A DNA stretch of 64,000 bases, taken from Arthrobacter nitrophenolicus (GTDB taxonomy: Bacteria; Actinomycetota; Actinomycetes; Actinomycetales; Micrococcaceae). The position numbers and the translations under genes are program-made. Under the pieces are notes generated by a model, which had not been told where the DNA came from, made no database searches, and saw only the letters and a program-made list of their open reading frames with translations. The stretch covers positions 1 through 64,000 of the forward strand of contig NZ_AOFD01000021.1 in assembly GCF_000332815.1 (NCBI RefSeq), read 5' to 3'. Shown here one piece after another: positions 56,417-64,000 of this stretch. How positions within the stretch are numbered: the first letter of the stretch is position 1; every line of letters starts with the position of its first letter.

Positions 56417-56458
56417 CTGCCAGGCTGGCATCCCAGAATGCGCTAGCCAGCAACGGAA

Positions 56459-56483
56459 GTATTTAGTACGCTGAACTAGATAC
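56459..56483. promoter_or_regulatory. AT-rich dyad before the gene at 56522
   Basis: GTATTTAGT-N7-ACTAGATAC (one mismatch in 9-bp arms) in a markedly AT-rich stretch. It lies where the promoter of the following gene should be, so it is an operator candidate. AGGAG at about 56510-56514 is the ribosome site for the ATG at 56522. Confidence 0.45.
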
Positions 56484-56521
56484 TTTCAGGGCTAGTAATA
56501 AGCACGCTTAGGAGTTTTGCC

Positions 56522-56899
56522 ATGACGCAGATTGCCAGCAACCCCAGGAGCCACCAGCTTCACGGCTCCGGCCACGGCCCTTCCTTCGCCTCCCAGCCGG
56601 TGGACCCCTTCGCCCGTGGCCTGTCCGTGCTGCCGGATACGGCTTCCGAGCAGGTGGCGGTGGAAGCTGCGGACTCGGGGGACAGTGATCTGCTGGCAGC
56701 TGTTTGGCGCACCAGCTCCTACCTTGAGAGCATGCAGTGGGAGCTGGATGCCGCGCAGGGGGCACTGATGCAGGCCGTGCGGGAGGCTGCGGGCGCCGGC
56801 GTCGGGCAGGACCAGCTGTGCAAGGCTGCCAACCTGACTGCCGAGGAACTGGCGGAGGCCCTCGAAGAACTGCCGCCCGCCTTTCCGGCAGCCCTATAG
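56522..56899 (+). CDS. hypothetical protein, 125 residues
   Basis: N-terminal 40 residues look disordered and histidine/serine-rich (QIASNPRSHQLHGSGHGPSFA). The rest is helical: SDLLAAVWRTSSYLESMQWELDAAQGALMQAVREAAGAGVGQD, then QLCKAANLTAEELAEALEEL, which has the look of a short winged-helix or sigma-like helix pair (QDQLCKAANLTAEELAEAL reads as a helix-turn-helix). DNA binding is possible but not shown. Strong ribosome site. It follows the pst operon but has its own AT-rich promoter region. Confidence 0.65.
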   Translation: MTQIASNPRSHQLHGSGHGPSFASQPVDPFARGLSVLPDTASEQVAVEAADSGDSDLLAAVWRTSSYLESMQWELDAAQGALMQAVREAAGAGVGQDQLCKAANLTAEELAEALEELPPAFPAAL

Positions 56900-56922
56900 C
56901 GCGTGCAGCGGACGTCCCGGGG

Positions 56923-57330
56923 CTATTCCGGAACTTCCAGCTGGAAGCCGCAGCGGCAGCGCAGGACCCGGGTGGGCAGGCATACGGCGCTGAGGCCGGT
57001 TCCGCTGTTGCTGCTCTGGTAGCACAGCCGCTCAATCTCGAACTCGGCCTCCTCCATGGGGAAACCGCAATGGATGTAGTCATCTCCGAACATGATCACC
57101 TGCGCCATCCAGCGCACCTGGTGCAGGGCGGCCGCGACATCTGACGCATAGGCAAGGTGTTCCTGGAACAGGCTGCAGTCGTTGCACGTGTAGGAGACCG
57201 TGACAAGGTCACCGCCCGCCACCCCTATTGCCGTGATGGCATGGATGGTGAGCTGGTGTTCGGTTCCGCAGGTCTCGCATTGGAGTTGCCGCGGCTGGGG
57301 CGCAGGGCGGCGCGAATCCGGAATGGGCAT
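56923..57330 (-). CDS. zinc-ribbon-like hypothetical protein
   Basis: 135 residues with paired cysteines, LQCETCGTEHQLTI near the N-terminus, YTCNDCSLFQEHLA in the middle and LRCRCGFQLEVPE at the C-terminus, consistent with one or two zinc ribbons. The middle carries AAALHQVRWMAQVIMFGDDYIHCGFPMEEAEFEIE. Start set at the ATG complementary to 57328-57330 (PIPDSRR) after AGCAGG; a longer start is open. No family known to me. It converges on the gene at 56522 with a 23-base gap. Confidence 0.65.
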   Translation of the reverse strand: MPIPDSRRPAPQPRQLQCETCGTEHQLTIHAITAIGVAGGDLVTVSYTCNDCSLFQEHLAYASDVAAALHQVRWMAQVIMFGDDYIHCGFPMEEAEFEIERLCYQSSNSGTGLSAVCLPTRVLRCRCGFQLEVPE

Positions 57331-57507
57331 GATGCCTGCTCTTTTCCGCGATGTGCATCCAGGCCGCCGATAGGCTGCAGCGGCGAACGCCCGCGGGGCC
57401 TGCACGCGCCGGCGGGCGGCTGTCCCCGGCAGAGCCGGTGGACGTACTGTCGAATTTACGTCACCCGCGCCGGGCTGTACAGGGCTGCGTTGCCGCGGGG
57501 AAGCCCC

Positions 57508-58521
57508 TCAGCCGGCCAGCGGCGACATCGCCAGTGCCAGCACGAAGGCGGCGGCGGCCGTGGCGGCGGGAGTCAGGGCCCAGAGCCCCAGGATCCGGAT
57601 GACCAGCTTCCGGTTGGTCACCGAAAAGTGCTGGTTCTCGCCCGCGCCCAGGACCGCCGAAGTAACGGTGTGGGTGGTGGACAGCGGCCAATGCAGGGCG
57701 ATGGCGCCCACGAACAGCATGACCGAACTCCAGATCTGGGCTGTTGAGCCGCGCAGCGGATCAATGCGTGTGACCTTGTAGCCGATGGTGTGCGAGATCC
57801 GCCACCCGCCGCCCAGGGTGCCGGCCGTAATCATCACCGCAGACACCAGTGCAACCCACAAAGGGATGGTCCCGCCGTCGGTATAGCCGGCGGCCAGCAG
57901 GGCAAGCAGCAGCACCGCGCTGACCCGCTGTCCGTCCTGCAGCCCGTGGCCGAAGGCCACGGCGCCGGCGGCAATGGCCTGGCTCCGGCGGAACCGCTGG
58001 TTCACCACATTGGGCTGGGTGTACCGCGCCGCCCACGTGGCCGGAAACACCATCAGGAACGCCCCGCTGTAGGCCACCAGCGGGGACAGGACCAGGGGGA
58101 GGACCACCTGGAACAGCAGCGACTGGTCCACGCCGCCCACGCCTGTCCCGCCCACGGCGAGGCTGGCCAGCCCGGCGCCCGCAAGGCCGCCCACCAGGGC
58201 ATGGGTGGAGGACGCGGGAATGCCGCGCCACCACATCAGCAGCCCCCAGGCGGAAGCGCTGGCCAGCCCCGCAACCAGGATGCTCAGGCCGTCCGTTCCC
58301 GGCGGCAGCGTGATCCAGCGCTGGCTGACCGCAACAGCAAGGGTTGCGCTCAGCAGGGCGCCAATGAAGTTGAAGAAGGCTGCCAGCAGCACAGCCACAC
58401 TGGGGGTCAATGCCCGGGTGCGGGTAGCAAGTGCGACGGCGTTCGAGACATCCCGGAAGCCGTTGAGGAAGGCAAACACGGCGGTCAGCAGGACCACCGC
58501 GCCGAAGATGGCCTCCACCAT
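57508..58521 (-). CDS. pit: inorganic phosphate transporter, PiT family
   Basis: 337 residues, about 10 TM. PiT signatures: GFRDVSNAVALATRTRALTPSVAVLLAAFFNFIGAL at the N-terminus (GxxDxxN and AxxFNF parts) and the repeated half ALHWPLSTTHTVTSAVLGAG, with SSTHALVGGLAGAGLA in between. Low-affinity phosphate uptake, often as metal-phosphate with a proton. The ATG is one base after the DUF47 stop, so both are one unit. Complementary to the high-affinity pst operon close by on the other strand. Confidence 0.93.
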   Translation of the reverse strand: MVEAIFGAVVLLTAVFAFLNGFRDVSNAVALATRTRALTPSVAVLLAAFFNFIGALLSATLAVAVSQRWITLPPGTDGLSILVAGLASASAWGLLMWWRGIPASSTHALVGGLAGAGLASLAVGGTGVGGVDQSLLFQVVLPLVLSPLVAYSGAFLMVFPATWAARYTQPNVVNQRFRRSQAIAAGAVAFGHGLQDGQRVSAVLLLALLAAGYTDGGTIPLWVALVSAVMITAGTLGGGWRISHTIGYKVTRIDPLRGSTAQIWSSVMLFVGAIALHWPLSTTHTVTSAVLGAGENQHFSVTNRKLVIRILGLWALTPAATAAAAFVLALAMSPLAG

Positions 58522-58522
58522 C

Positions 58523-59140
58523 TCAGGATTCCTTGACGATGATGCTGCCCACCTGCGTGGCGATCCGCCGCATATCCTTGGTGACCTCCACCAGCTGGTT
58601 GGCGACGTCCCGGTTGCGGGAGTACTGCGCCCATTTCATGTCCGTGATCATGTCCGCCACCCACAGGCGGTGGGTCCTTTCGGCCCGCTTGGCCAGGCGG
58701 AGGATCTCTATCCAGTAGTCCTCGAGGTCGTCCAGGTTGTCCAGCCGGCGCATGGCGTCCACGGTCAGCTCGGCCTGCCTGCTGATGATCTCCAGCTGGT
58801 CCGCGGCGCGCCGGGGCAGCCGGTCCAGTTTGTACAGCGCCACCAGCTCAGCGGCGGCGTCCATCTTTTCCATCGCTTCATTGAGGTAGCGGGAGAGTGC
58901 GTACATGTCCTCGCGCGGGAGGGGGTTTACGAAGCTGGTGCGCATGTGGGTGAGGAGCGCGAACTGCAGTTCGGAGCACTTGGCGTCGTGGTTGTGCATG
59001 TCCTCGACCAGCCTGGAATGCTCGGCAGCGGGGACGCCGAGGATCTCGGCCAGCGTGCCCCCGGCCAGCACAATCTGCTGCGCCATCTGCGAGAGAAGGT
59101 TCAGCCCGGCGGGCTCCTGGGGAAAAAGGCGCAGCTTCAC
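58523..59140 (-). CDS. DUF47 (PhoU-like) protein
   Basis: 205 residues. All-helical PhoU-like protein: KLRLFPQEPAGLNLLSQMAQQIVLAGGTLAEIL, MHNHDAKCSELQFALLTHMRTSFVNPLPREDMYALSRYLNEAMEKMDAAAELV. The metal-binding E/D residues common to the family are present (REDMYAL, DNLDDLEDY). DUF47 genes regularly precede pit genes and modulate phosphate transport. Start chosen at the GTG complementary to 59138-59140 (KLRLFP), which matches the family; a longer ATG frame is open. One base from pit. Confidence 0.9.
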   Translation of the reverse strand: MKLRLFPQEPAGLNLLSQMAQQIVLAGGTLAEILGVPAAEHSRLVEDMHNHDAKCSELQFALLTHMRTSFVNPLPREDMYALSRYLNEAMEKMDAAAELVALYKLDRLPRRAADQLEIISRQAELTVDAMRRLDNLDDLEDYWIEILRLAKRAERTHRLWVADMITDMKWAQYSRNRDVANQLVEVTKDMRRIATQVGSIIVKES

Positions 59141-59491
59141 GTGGTTCCGTTTCCGGGGAAAGTACAGGGCGGGGATTGCCGCCGTGTGACTTGACCCCGG
59201 CAGGCAACTGACGCTAACTCTACCGGGCCGTAACTGCACCCTTGAAATGGGAAAACAGGAAGAAAACGGGAAAAGGGCAGAAAAATGGTGCCGAACCGGA
59301 TACGCCTCTCGGCGGTAGGCCGCTCTAGGCGGCTGAGTTTTGAAGCCCGGGGGTTTCGCGGTTCGACACCAGTTTCAGTGTTCTACGATGCCGCTCCCAA
59401 GTCAATCTTGACAGCTGGGGCCTGGTAGGCAGTACGGCCCGAACGGTCGGCTGGCAGCCCGGAAGGTCGGGGGAGAGGTGCAACGGCAGGT
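59141..59491. other. 351-base gap without a supported gene
   Basis: Holds the promoter region of the DUF47-pit unit. The stretch 59240-59290 is purine-rich and AT-richer than the rest. A small hairpin GCCGC-TCTAG-GCGGC lies at 59319-59333 and could end the upstream minus-strand gene at 59492. GGTTCGACACC at about 59363 looks like a tRNA T-arm, but no cloverleaf can be built round it. I see no coding frame. Confidence 0.6.
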
Positions 59492-60151
59492 TCAGTCCAG
59501 CTCGCCCAGCCGCCACGCGTTGGCGGCATGCTCCAGGTCCTCCGCAGTCTTGACCAGCTGGTGCGAATTGCGGGTCAGCTTGCTCGCGTGCGCCTCGTTG
59601 GCGTGTTCGGCACCGTCGGCGATGGTCGCCTGGCCGAGTGCCACCACGCGGCAGAAGGCCGCGGACCGTTCCAGCGCGACGTCGAACTCGCCGTCGAACG
59701 CGCCGGAAAGGATGGCGTCGGCCATGGCTGTCATCTCTTCGGCGCCGGGAGGCTCGGCCGCGCCGGCGACCACGTTGGAGACCTGGGCCGTGTCCCTGCC
59801 CGCCCGGAAGTACACGGAAATCCGCTCGGGGTCCTGGACCGTGGCCGCCCGCAGCGCGTAGAGCCGCCACAGCGCACCCGGAAGCGAACGGGCCGGGCTT
59901 TCGGCCCACATCTCGGCGATGGCCTCCAGGCCCTGTTCATCGGCGAGCTTGACCAGCCGCTGGGTAACCACGGGGTCATCGCTGTCACGGCCATGGCGGA
60001 CCAGCGCCTGGGCGGCAAGGTGGGCGGCCTCGGAGACCCGGGCGGGATCTGCGCCGCCGGCGAAAGGCTCAAAGTCGATGGGAGCGAAGGGTTTGGGCTT
60101 GTGGTGCCGGGGCGCGCCACCGTACTTACTGGGTCCTGCTTGCTCACTCAT
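59492..60151 (-). CDS. conserved hypothetical protein, 219 residues
   Basis: Soluble protein with an N-terminal basic, proline-rich lead (YGGAPRHHKPKPFAPIDFEPF) and an all-helical body: SEAAHLAAQALVRHGRDSDDPVVTQRLVKLADEQGLEAIAEMW, LPGALWRLYALRAATVQDPERISVYFRAGR, ILSGAFDGEFDVALERSAAFCRVVALGQATIADG. Such proteins are widespread in actinobacteria and some have been mislabelled as RNA polymerase subunits; I see no support for that. Function unknown. It is a single-gene unit just before tRNA-Lys on the other strand. Confidence 0.78.
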   Translation of the reverse strand: MSEQAGPSKYGGAPRHHKPKPFAPIDFEPFAGGADPARVSEAAHLAAQALVRHGRDSDDPVVTQRLVKLADEQGLEAIAEMWAESPARSLPGALWRLYALRAATVQDPERISVYFRAGRDTAQVSNVVAGAAEPPGAEEMTAMADAILSGAFDGEFDVALERSAAFCRVVALGQATIADGAEHANEAHASKLTRNSHQLVKTAEDLEHAANAWRLGELD

Positions 60152-60331
60152 GCCCCCACGCTACTCCTGTGCCGTGCCGGATACGAGCGCCCCCGCACCC
60201 TTCGGAAAAGGCCCGACGGCGCGGCCCGGCGGGCGTGCGAAGCCGCCGCAACCATGCGCTAGAGTATTTAACGTCCAGAAATGGATTGGGGCCGGACAGG
60301 TGCAACATTTCTATGTTGGACCGGCCGGCAG

Positions 60332-60404
60332 GGGCCTTTAGCTCAGTTGGTAGAGCATCGGACTTTTAATCCGTGGGTCGTGGGTTCGAGCCCCACAGGG
60401 CCCA
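60332..60404 (+). tRNA. tRNA-Lys (anticodon TTT)
   Basis: 73 bases. Acceptor GGGCCTT pairs with AGGGCCC (one G-U); D-arm GCTC/GAGC; anticodon stem TCGGA/TCCGT (one mismatch-type end pair) with loop CTTTTAA, anticodon TTT; variable loop GGGTC; T-arm GTGGG-TTCGAGC-CCCAC; discriminator A. CCA is not encoded. A short hairpin CAACAT-TTCT-ATGTTG (60303-60318) sits just upstream. It is followed at once by a strong terminator. Confidence 0.97.
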
Positions 60405-60410
60405 CCCGCA

Positions 60411-60449
60411 CAGCAGGCCGGAGGCAGTTCGCCTCCGGCCTGCTGTTTT
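60411..60449 (+). terminator. intrinsic terminator of tRNA-Lys
   Basis: Perfect 15-bp stem CAGCAGGCCGGAGGC / GCCTCCGGCCTGCTG (60411-60425, 60431-60445), five-base loop, then TTTT. It starts six bases after the tRNA. Confidence 0.94.
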
Positions 60450-60473
60450 GTCCGGGGCAGGGACAATAGGCAC

Positions 60474-61496
60474 ATGGCAAAAAGCAGCAAGGGCAGGATG
60501 CCGCGTCTTGAAGACGTGGCGGACGTCGCCGGGGTCTCCCACCAGACAGTCTCCCGCGTGGTCAACAACCACCCCAACGTCAGCAAGGCCACCCGCGAAA
60601 AGGTGGAGGCGGCCATCGCTGAACTGGGGTACCGGCGGAACACGGCTGCCCGGAGCCTGGTGACCCGGCGCTCGCAGACCATCGGGGTCCTGGCCAGTGA
60701 GCTGTCCCAGTACGGCCCGGCCAACACCCTCCTCGGCGTGGAGCATGCCGCCCGCGACGCCGGCTACTTTGTCAGCATCGCTGCCCTGCGGGAGGTCAGC
60801 CGGGAGGCCATCGCGGACGCCATCAGCCACTTCATGGACCAGGCCGTGGACGGGATCGCGGTGCTGGTCCCGCACTCGGACACGCTGAAGGCCCTCGATG
60901 AGATGACACTTTCCGTGCCCGTGGTGGCCGTCGGATCCCTCGGCAACAGCAACGTCAGCGGCACCATGGTGGACCAGCGGCGGGGCGCCCGGCTCGCCGT
61001 CGAACACCTCATCGGGCAGGGGCACCGGCAGATCGGCCACGTGTCCGGCCCCCCGGACTGGACGGACGGCGCCGAGCGTGCCCAGGGCTGGCGCGACGCG
61101 CTCCGCACCGCCAACCTGCCGGAGGGGCTCCTGGTGGAAGGCGACTGGAGCGCCGGCAGCGGCTACCGGATCGGCCGGAAGCTGGCGGAAGAGCGCAGCG
61201 CCACGGCAATCTTCGTAGGCAACGACCAGATGGCCCTGGGCCTGCTGCGGGCCTTCGCCGAGGCAGGCGTGCGCGTGCCCGACGACGTCTCCGTGGTGGG
61301 TTTCGACGACCAGCCGGAGTCGGGGTACTTCACCCCGCCGCTCACTACCGTGCGGCAGGACTTCGAGGAGCTGGGCCGCCGCTGCATGGACATCATGCTG
61401 AAGGAAATCGAGGCAGGGGCGCCCGTCAGCTCCACCATCGTCACCCCGGAACTGGTGCTGCGGGCCAGCACGGCGACGCCGGCCGCGACGAACTAG
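60474..61496 (+). CDS. LacI family transcriptional regulator
   Basis: 340 residues. N-terminal LacI HTH and hinge (about 8-65: PRLEDVADVAGVSHQTVSRVVNNHPNVSKATREKV, then AIAELGYRRNTAARSLVTRRS) followed by a periplasmic-binding-like effector domain (TIGVLASELSQYGPANTLLGVEHAARDAGY, AIFVGNDQMALGLLRAFAEAGVRVPDDVSVVGFDD). Family suggests a sugar-responsive repressor, and the ending GFDDQPESGYFTPPLTTVRQDF matches beta-galactoside-type LacI members. No sugar operon is adjacent within the window; downstream is the DUF4397 gene, which is unlikely to be its target. Its regulon is therefore elsewhere. Confidence 0.92.
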   Translation: MAKSSKGRMPRLEDVADVAGVSHQTVSRVVNNHPNVSKATREKVEAAIAELGYRRNTAARSLVTRRSQTIGVLASELSQYGPANTLLGVEHAARDAGYFVSIAALREVSREAIADAISHFMDQAVDGIAVLVPHSDTLKALDEMTLSVPVVAVGSLGNSNVSGTMVDQRRGARLAVEHLIGQGHRQIGHVSGPPDWTDGAERAQGWRDALRTANLPEGLLVEGDWSAGSGYRIGRKLAEERSATAIFVGNDQMALGLLRAFAEAGVRVPDDVSVVGFDDQPESGYFTPPLTTVRQDFEELGRRCMDIMLKEIEAGAPVSSTIVTPELVLRASTATPAATN

Positions 61497-61626
61497 GGCC
61501 GGCACGCCAGGGTCAAATAATTTGCCGAAGAATTTTCCATGAATCTGCATCCAACTCCGGGCCTGCACCAGTAGTAGGGGTGTAAGCAAAAAACGCCCGC
61601 ACGGCGGGCCGATGAAGGAGAAGGAC

Positions 61627-62469
61627 ATGCGCAACAGGATCTTCACAGCAGGTGCCGGTGCAGCGGCAATTGCGGCAGCAATCGCTCTCGCCGGCCCCGC
61701 CCAGGCAGCCGAAGGGGACGCCCAGCTCTCCGTGCTGCACGGCGTTCCCGGACTCACCGTTGACGTCTGGGTCAACGGCGAACGGACCCTGGACGATTTC
61801 ACCCCCGGCACCCTGGCCGGCCCCCTGGCACTCCCGGCCGGCGCCTACGAGCTTGCCATCACTGCCTCGGATGCCGCCGACGCCAGCGCGGCAGTAATCG
61901 GGCCCGTCAGCGTCACCCTGGCCGCCAACGGAAACTACACCGCCGTGGCCAACCTGGACGCCGGAGGCAACCCCACCGCCAACCTCTACACCAATGACGT
62001 TTCGCAGATTGCAGCAGGCAAGGGCAAGCTGACCGTCCGGCACGCTGCGGCAGCACCCGCCGTCGACGTCCTGGCCGGCGGCACCGCCGTCATCTCCAAC
62101 CTGGCCAACCCGAACGAGCAGACCCTGACCCTTGACCCCGGCACCATCCCGGCAGCCGTCGCCGCCGCCGGCACCACAACCCCGGTCATCGGACCTGCGG
62201 ACGTCACGGTCGCAGAGGGTACGCACACCATCGTCTACGCATGGGGCAGCCTGGCCAACAACAACCTGCAGCTGGCCGTCCAGACCATCGAAGGCCTGCA
62301 CTCCTCGCCGGGTTCGGTCCCGGGTGCACTTGACGGCTCCGCCAATGCCTCAGCGGCACCGGCAGAACCTGCCGCTCTCGCCCTTGGCTTCGGCGCAGCA
62401 GTCCTGGCCCTCCTGTTCGCCGGACTGGGCGCCGCCCGCGTCATCGGGGCAGCCCGCGCACAGCGGTAA
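61627..62469 (+). CDS. DUF4397 secreted protein with C-terminal membrane anchor
   Basis: 280 residues. Sec signal peptide (RNRIFTAGAGAAAIAAAIALAGPAQA, cleavage near 27 at AQA-AEG), two DUF4397 beta-repeats (QLSVLHGVPGLTVDVWVNGERTLDDFTPGTL; KLTVRHAAAAPAVDVLAGG), an Ala/Ser-rich stalk (about 230-245), a C-terminal TM (LALGFGAAVLALLFAGLGAARVIG) and a short basic tail (ARAQR). The order of hydrophobic segment then basic tail is like a sortase substrate, but there is no LPxTG motif; PAEPAALAL takes its place. The ATG at 61627 has GAAGGAGAAGG before it. It heads the sortase-sigma unit. Confidence 0.85.
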   Translation: MRNRIFTAGAGAAAIAAAIALAGPAQAAEGDAQLSVLHGVPGLTVDVWVNGERTLDDFTPGTLAGPLALPAGAYELAITASDAADASAAVIGPVSVTLAANGNYTAVANLDAGGNPTANLYTNDVSQIAAGKGKLTVRHAAAAPAVDVLAGGTAVISNLANPNEQTLTLDPGTIPAAVAAAGTTTPVIGPADVTVAEGTHTIVYAWGSLANNNLQLAVQTIEGLHSSPGSVPGALDGSANASAAPAEPAALALGFGAAVLALLFAGLGAARVIGAARAQR

Positions 62470-62597
62470 CCAGGAGCAGCACAGCAACCAGCTACACAAC
62501 AACTGCAGCAGGAAGCAGGCCGCCCGGTTCCAGCCGGGCGGCCGGCACCAGCTCCACACCACAGCGGTCCTTCGGCGGCCGCGGGGAAGGCGGACAG

Positions 62598-63319
62598 ATG
62601 AACAGCACCACGACGACGGCAGGGGAGTCCCGCCGTCGTTCTTCCGGTTTTGCCGGGGCTGCCTTCCTCGCGGCGGCCTTGCTTCTCCCGGCCTGTGCGC
62701 CGGCAGCTTCCGCTCCGGATCCGGCGGCCACTGCCAGCCAGGCAGCCGGGCCGGCCACAGCCCCGCCCGTTACCTCCCCACCCGCCCCCACTGTTGCTCC
62801 GGCTTCCCCCTCGGCGCAGGCTCCAGCGGTGGACGTCCCGGTCCGTGCCGCCACCCTGGGGCCGGCCGCCCCGGCCCAGCCGGCCCCGACGTCACTCACA
62901 GTTGCCGGCACCGCCATCAACATGCCCGTGATTCCGGGCGGGGTGTCAGCCGAGGGTGCCATGGAAATCCCCGACGCCTTCGACAAGGCTGCCTGGTACC
63001 GGTTCGGCCCGGCGCCGGGAGCCGCTGAGGGAACCGCCGTGATTGCGGGGCACATCGACACCACGTCTGACCGGGCACCGTTTTCGAAGCTCAAGTCCGT
63101 GCCGGCGGGGACTGCCATCCAGGTCGGCCGGGAGGGTGCCGCGGCGCTGACCTACCGGGTGGTTCGGGTGGAACTGATGGCCAAGGACAAATTCGACGGC
63201 GAAGCCTCTTCCGCAGGTCCGGGCCCCACGAGCTTAAAGTGGTCACCTGCGGGGGAACATGGCTGGACGAGCGGATGGACTACAGCGACAATGTGATTGT
63301 CACCGCGGTCCTTGAATGA
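62598..63319 (+). CDS. class F-type sortase, frameshifted near C-terminus
   Basis: Restored length is about 240 residues. N-terminal hydrophobic segment that could be a lipoprotein signal (AAFLAAALLLPACAP) or an anchor, a long Ala/Pro linker (about 37-95), then the sortase barrel: INMPVIPGGVSAEGAMEIPD, catalytic histidine in VIAGHIDTTSDRAPFSKL, catalytic cysteine in KVVTCGGTW and arginine in DERMDYSDN. The break is at about 63206 (GAAGCC|TCTTCC); one extra C gives EALFRRSGPHELKVVTCGG and ends at TGA 63317-63319, overlapping the sigma factor start by ATGA. That coupling supports the restored frame. Without it the catalytic Cys and Arg are lost. Confidence 0.85.
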
Positions 63320-63948
63320 GCGGTGATGCAGCCGTGATTCTCGCCACCGCAGCCGGGAAGGAGTCCTCCGTGGCACTTCCTGGGCAGGCCACCGACCGGT
63401 GGGAAGACGGGTTAACCGCGTCCTTCCTGGCCGGTGATGAGCAGGCGCTGGCCACCGCCTACCGCGAGTTCGCCCCGCTGGTGCATACCCTGGCCCTGCG
63501 CTCGCTGGGTGACCGTGCGGCGGCGGACGACGTCACCCAGGAAGTCTTCATCAGGGTGTGGCGGTCGCGGACTTCGTTCAACCCGCACACGGCCCGGCTG
63601 CCGGCCTGGATTGTGGGCATCACCCGGAACGCCATTGCCGATGCCAGGTCCGTCTCCGCGCGGGAAGTCCGCAAAGCGGTGGCGGCAGCCGGCGCCGGGA
63701 TGGCGGACGAGCCGGGCGCCGGAACCGAGGCGGCAGAGGTCCTGGCGGACCGCCTGCTGCTGGACGGGGAGCTGGAACGGCTGGGCGAACCCCAGGGCTC
63801 CATCATGAAGCTCGCCTTCTACGACGACCTGACGCATGAGCAGATCTCGCGGAAACTTGGCCTTCCGCTTGGTACCGTCAAGAGCCACATCCGCCGCAGC
63901 CTGACGCACTTGAGGAAAAGATTGGAGGTAGACCATGCCGCACCTTGA
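63316..63948 (+). CDS. ECF/SigK-type RNA polymerase sigma factor
   Basis: 210 residues. Sigma region 2 (about 45-110: EFAPLVHTLALRSLGDRAAADDVTQEVFIRVWRSRTSF, then RLPAWIVGITRNAIADARS) and region 4 (about 150-205: IMKLAFYDDLTHEQISRKLGLPLGTVKSHIRRSLTHLRKRL). This is the RpoE/SigK group, which is usually held by a co-encoded anti-sigma factor. Start ATG 63316 overlaps the restored sortase stop by ATGA. It is likely to control its own operon, including the surface protein and sortase. Confidence 0.93.
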   Translation: MSGDAAVILATAAGKESSVALPGQATDRWEDGLTASFLAGDEQALATAYREFAPLVHTLALRSLGDRAAADDVTQEVFIRVWRSRTSFNPHTARLPAWIVGITRNAIADARSVSAREVRKAVAAAGAGMADEPGAGTEAAEVLADRLLLDGELERLGEPQGSIMKLAFYDDLTHEQISRKLGLPLGTVKSHIRRSLTHLRKRLEVDHAAP

Positions 63949-64000
63949 TCCGGAAGAGTTGAGCCTCCTTGCCCTGTATGACGACTGGGACGACGCCGTC
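63935..64000 (+). CDS. probable anti-sigma factor, N-terminal fragment (runs off window)
   Basis: The ATG at 63935 overlaps the sigma factor end by 14 bases and has GGAGG eight bases before it. The 22 residues visible (PHLDPEELSLLALYDDWDDAV) match the acidic leader of anti-sigma factors coupled to SigK/SigL-type sigma genes. The rest lies outside the window. The assignment rests mostly on position. Confidence 0.65.
   Translation, partial: MPHLDPEELSLLALYDDWDDAV

Noticed and set aside
59305..59400. Possible tRNA around GGTTCGACACC
   Set aside because: T-arm-like string only; no acceptor, D-arm or anticodon stem can be paired.

Overview
The window is high-GC DNA from a free-living actinobacterium, most likely Micrococcaceae (Arthrobacter/Pseudarthrobacter group). 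This rests on the DUF222/HNH gene, Lsr2, ClpC1, the Rv2747-type ArgA, DisA next to MutY, a DUF4397/class F sortase/sigma locus, and the strong GC bias at third codon positions. No phage, insertion sequence, CRISPR array or rRNA is visible; it reads as ordinary chromosome with several catabolic clusters.

Layout. 1-4.6 kb: partial DUF222 gene, PfpI-type protein, 14-TM drug exporter, alpha/beta hydrolase, TetR regulator. 4.8-13.5 kb: a five-gene operon (permease, two DUF1989 proteins, biotin-dependent urea/guanidine carboxylase, allophanate hydrolase) that turns urea, or more likely guanidine, into ammonia and CO2. 13.5-19.6 kb: second hydrolase, lysS, lsr2, clpC. 19.6-29.2 kb: S9 peptidase, amino-acid permease, argA, dhaKLM dihydroxyacetone kinase, small surface proteins, mutY. 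29.2-35.2 kb: disA, 2H phosphoesterase, prfC, an orphan ketosynthase. 35.2-45.6 kb: a glucarate regulon, consisting of kdgD, a semialdehyde dehydrogenase, gudD and an MFS carrier, then a LysR regulator and a divergent tripartite tricarboxylate transporter operon (tctCBA, usp, and a small protein with an Sm-like pattern). 45.6-52 kb: Nudix, toroid-fold protein, histidine kinase, radA, FUSC-family protein. 52-59.2 kb: phosphate uptake, with pstSCAB preceded by PHO-box-like repeats and a separate DUF47-pit pair. 59.2-64 kb: tRNA-Lys, LacI regulator, and a DUF4397-sortase-sigma-anti-sigma operon cut by the window end.

How the genes work together. The nitrogen cluster feeds ammonia; argA starts arginine synthesis. 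Glucarate enters by the MFS or tct carrier and is converted by GudD, KdgD and the dehydrogenase to 2-oxoglutarate. A near-identical 16-bp motif in the kdgD and tctC promoters suggests LysR ties both transcription units together. Pst and Pit give high- and low-affinity phosphate uptake.

Sequence quality. Eleven genes are each broken by one frameshift of the same sense, equivalent to one missing base, mostly next to short G or C runs. Both halves keep full family homology, intact length and downstream ATGA overlaps. I treat these as probable sequencing or assembly errors and annotate each gene as one CDS, with the break point stated.
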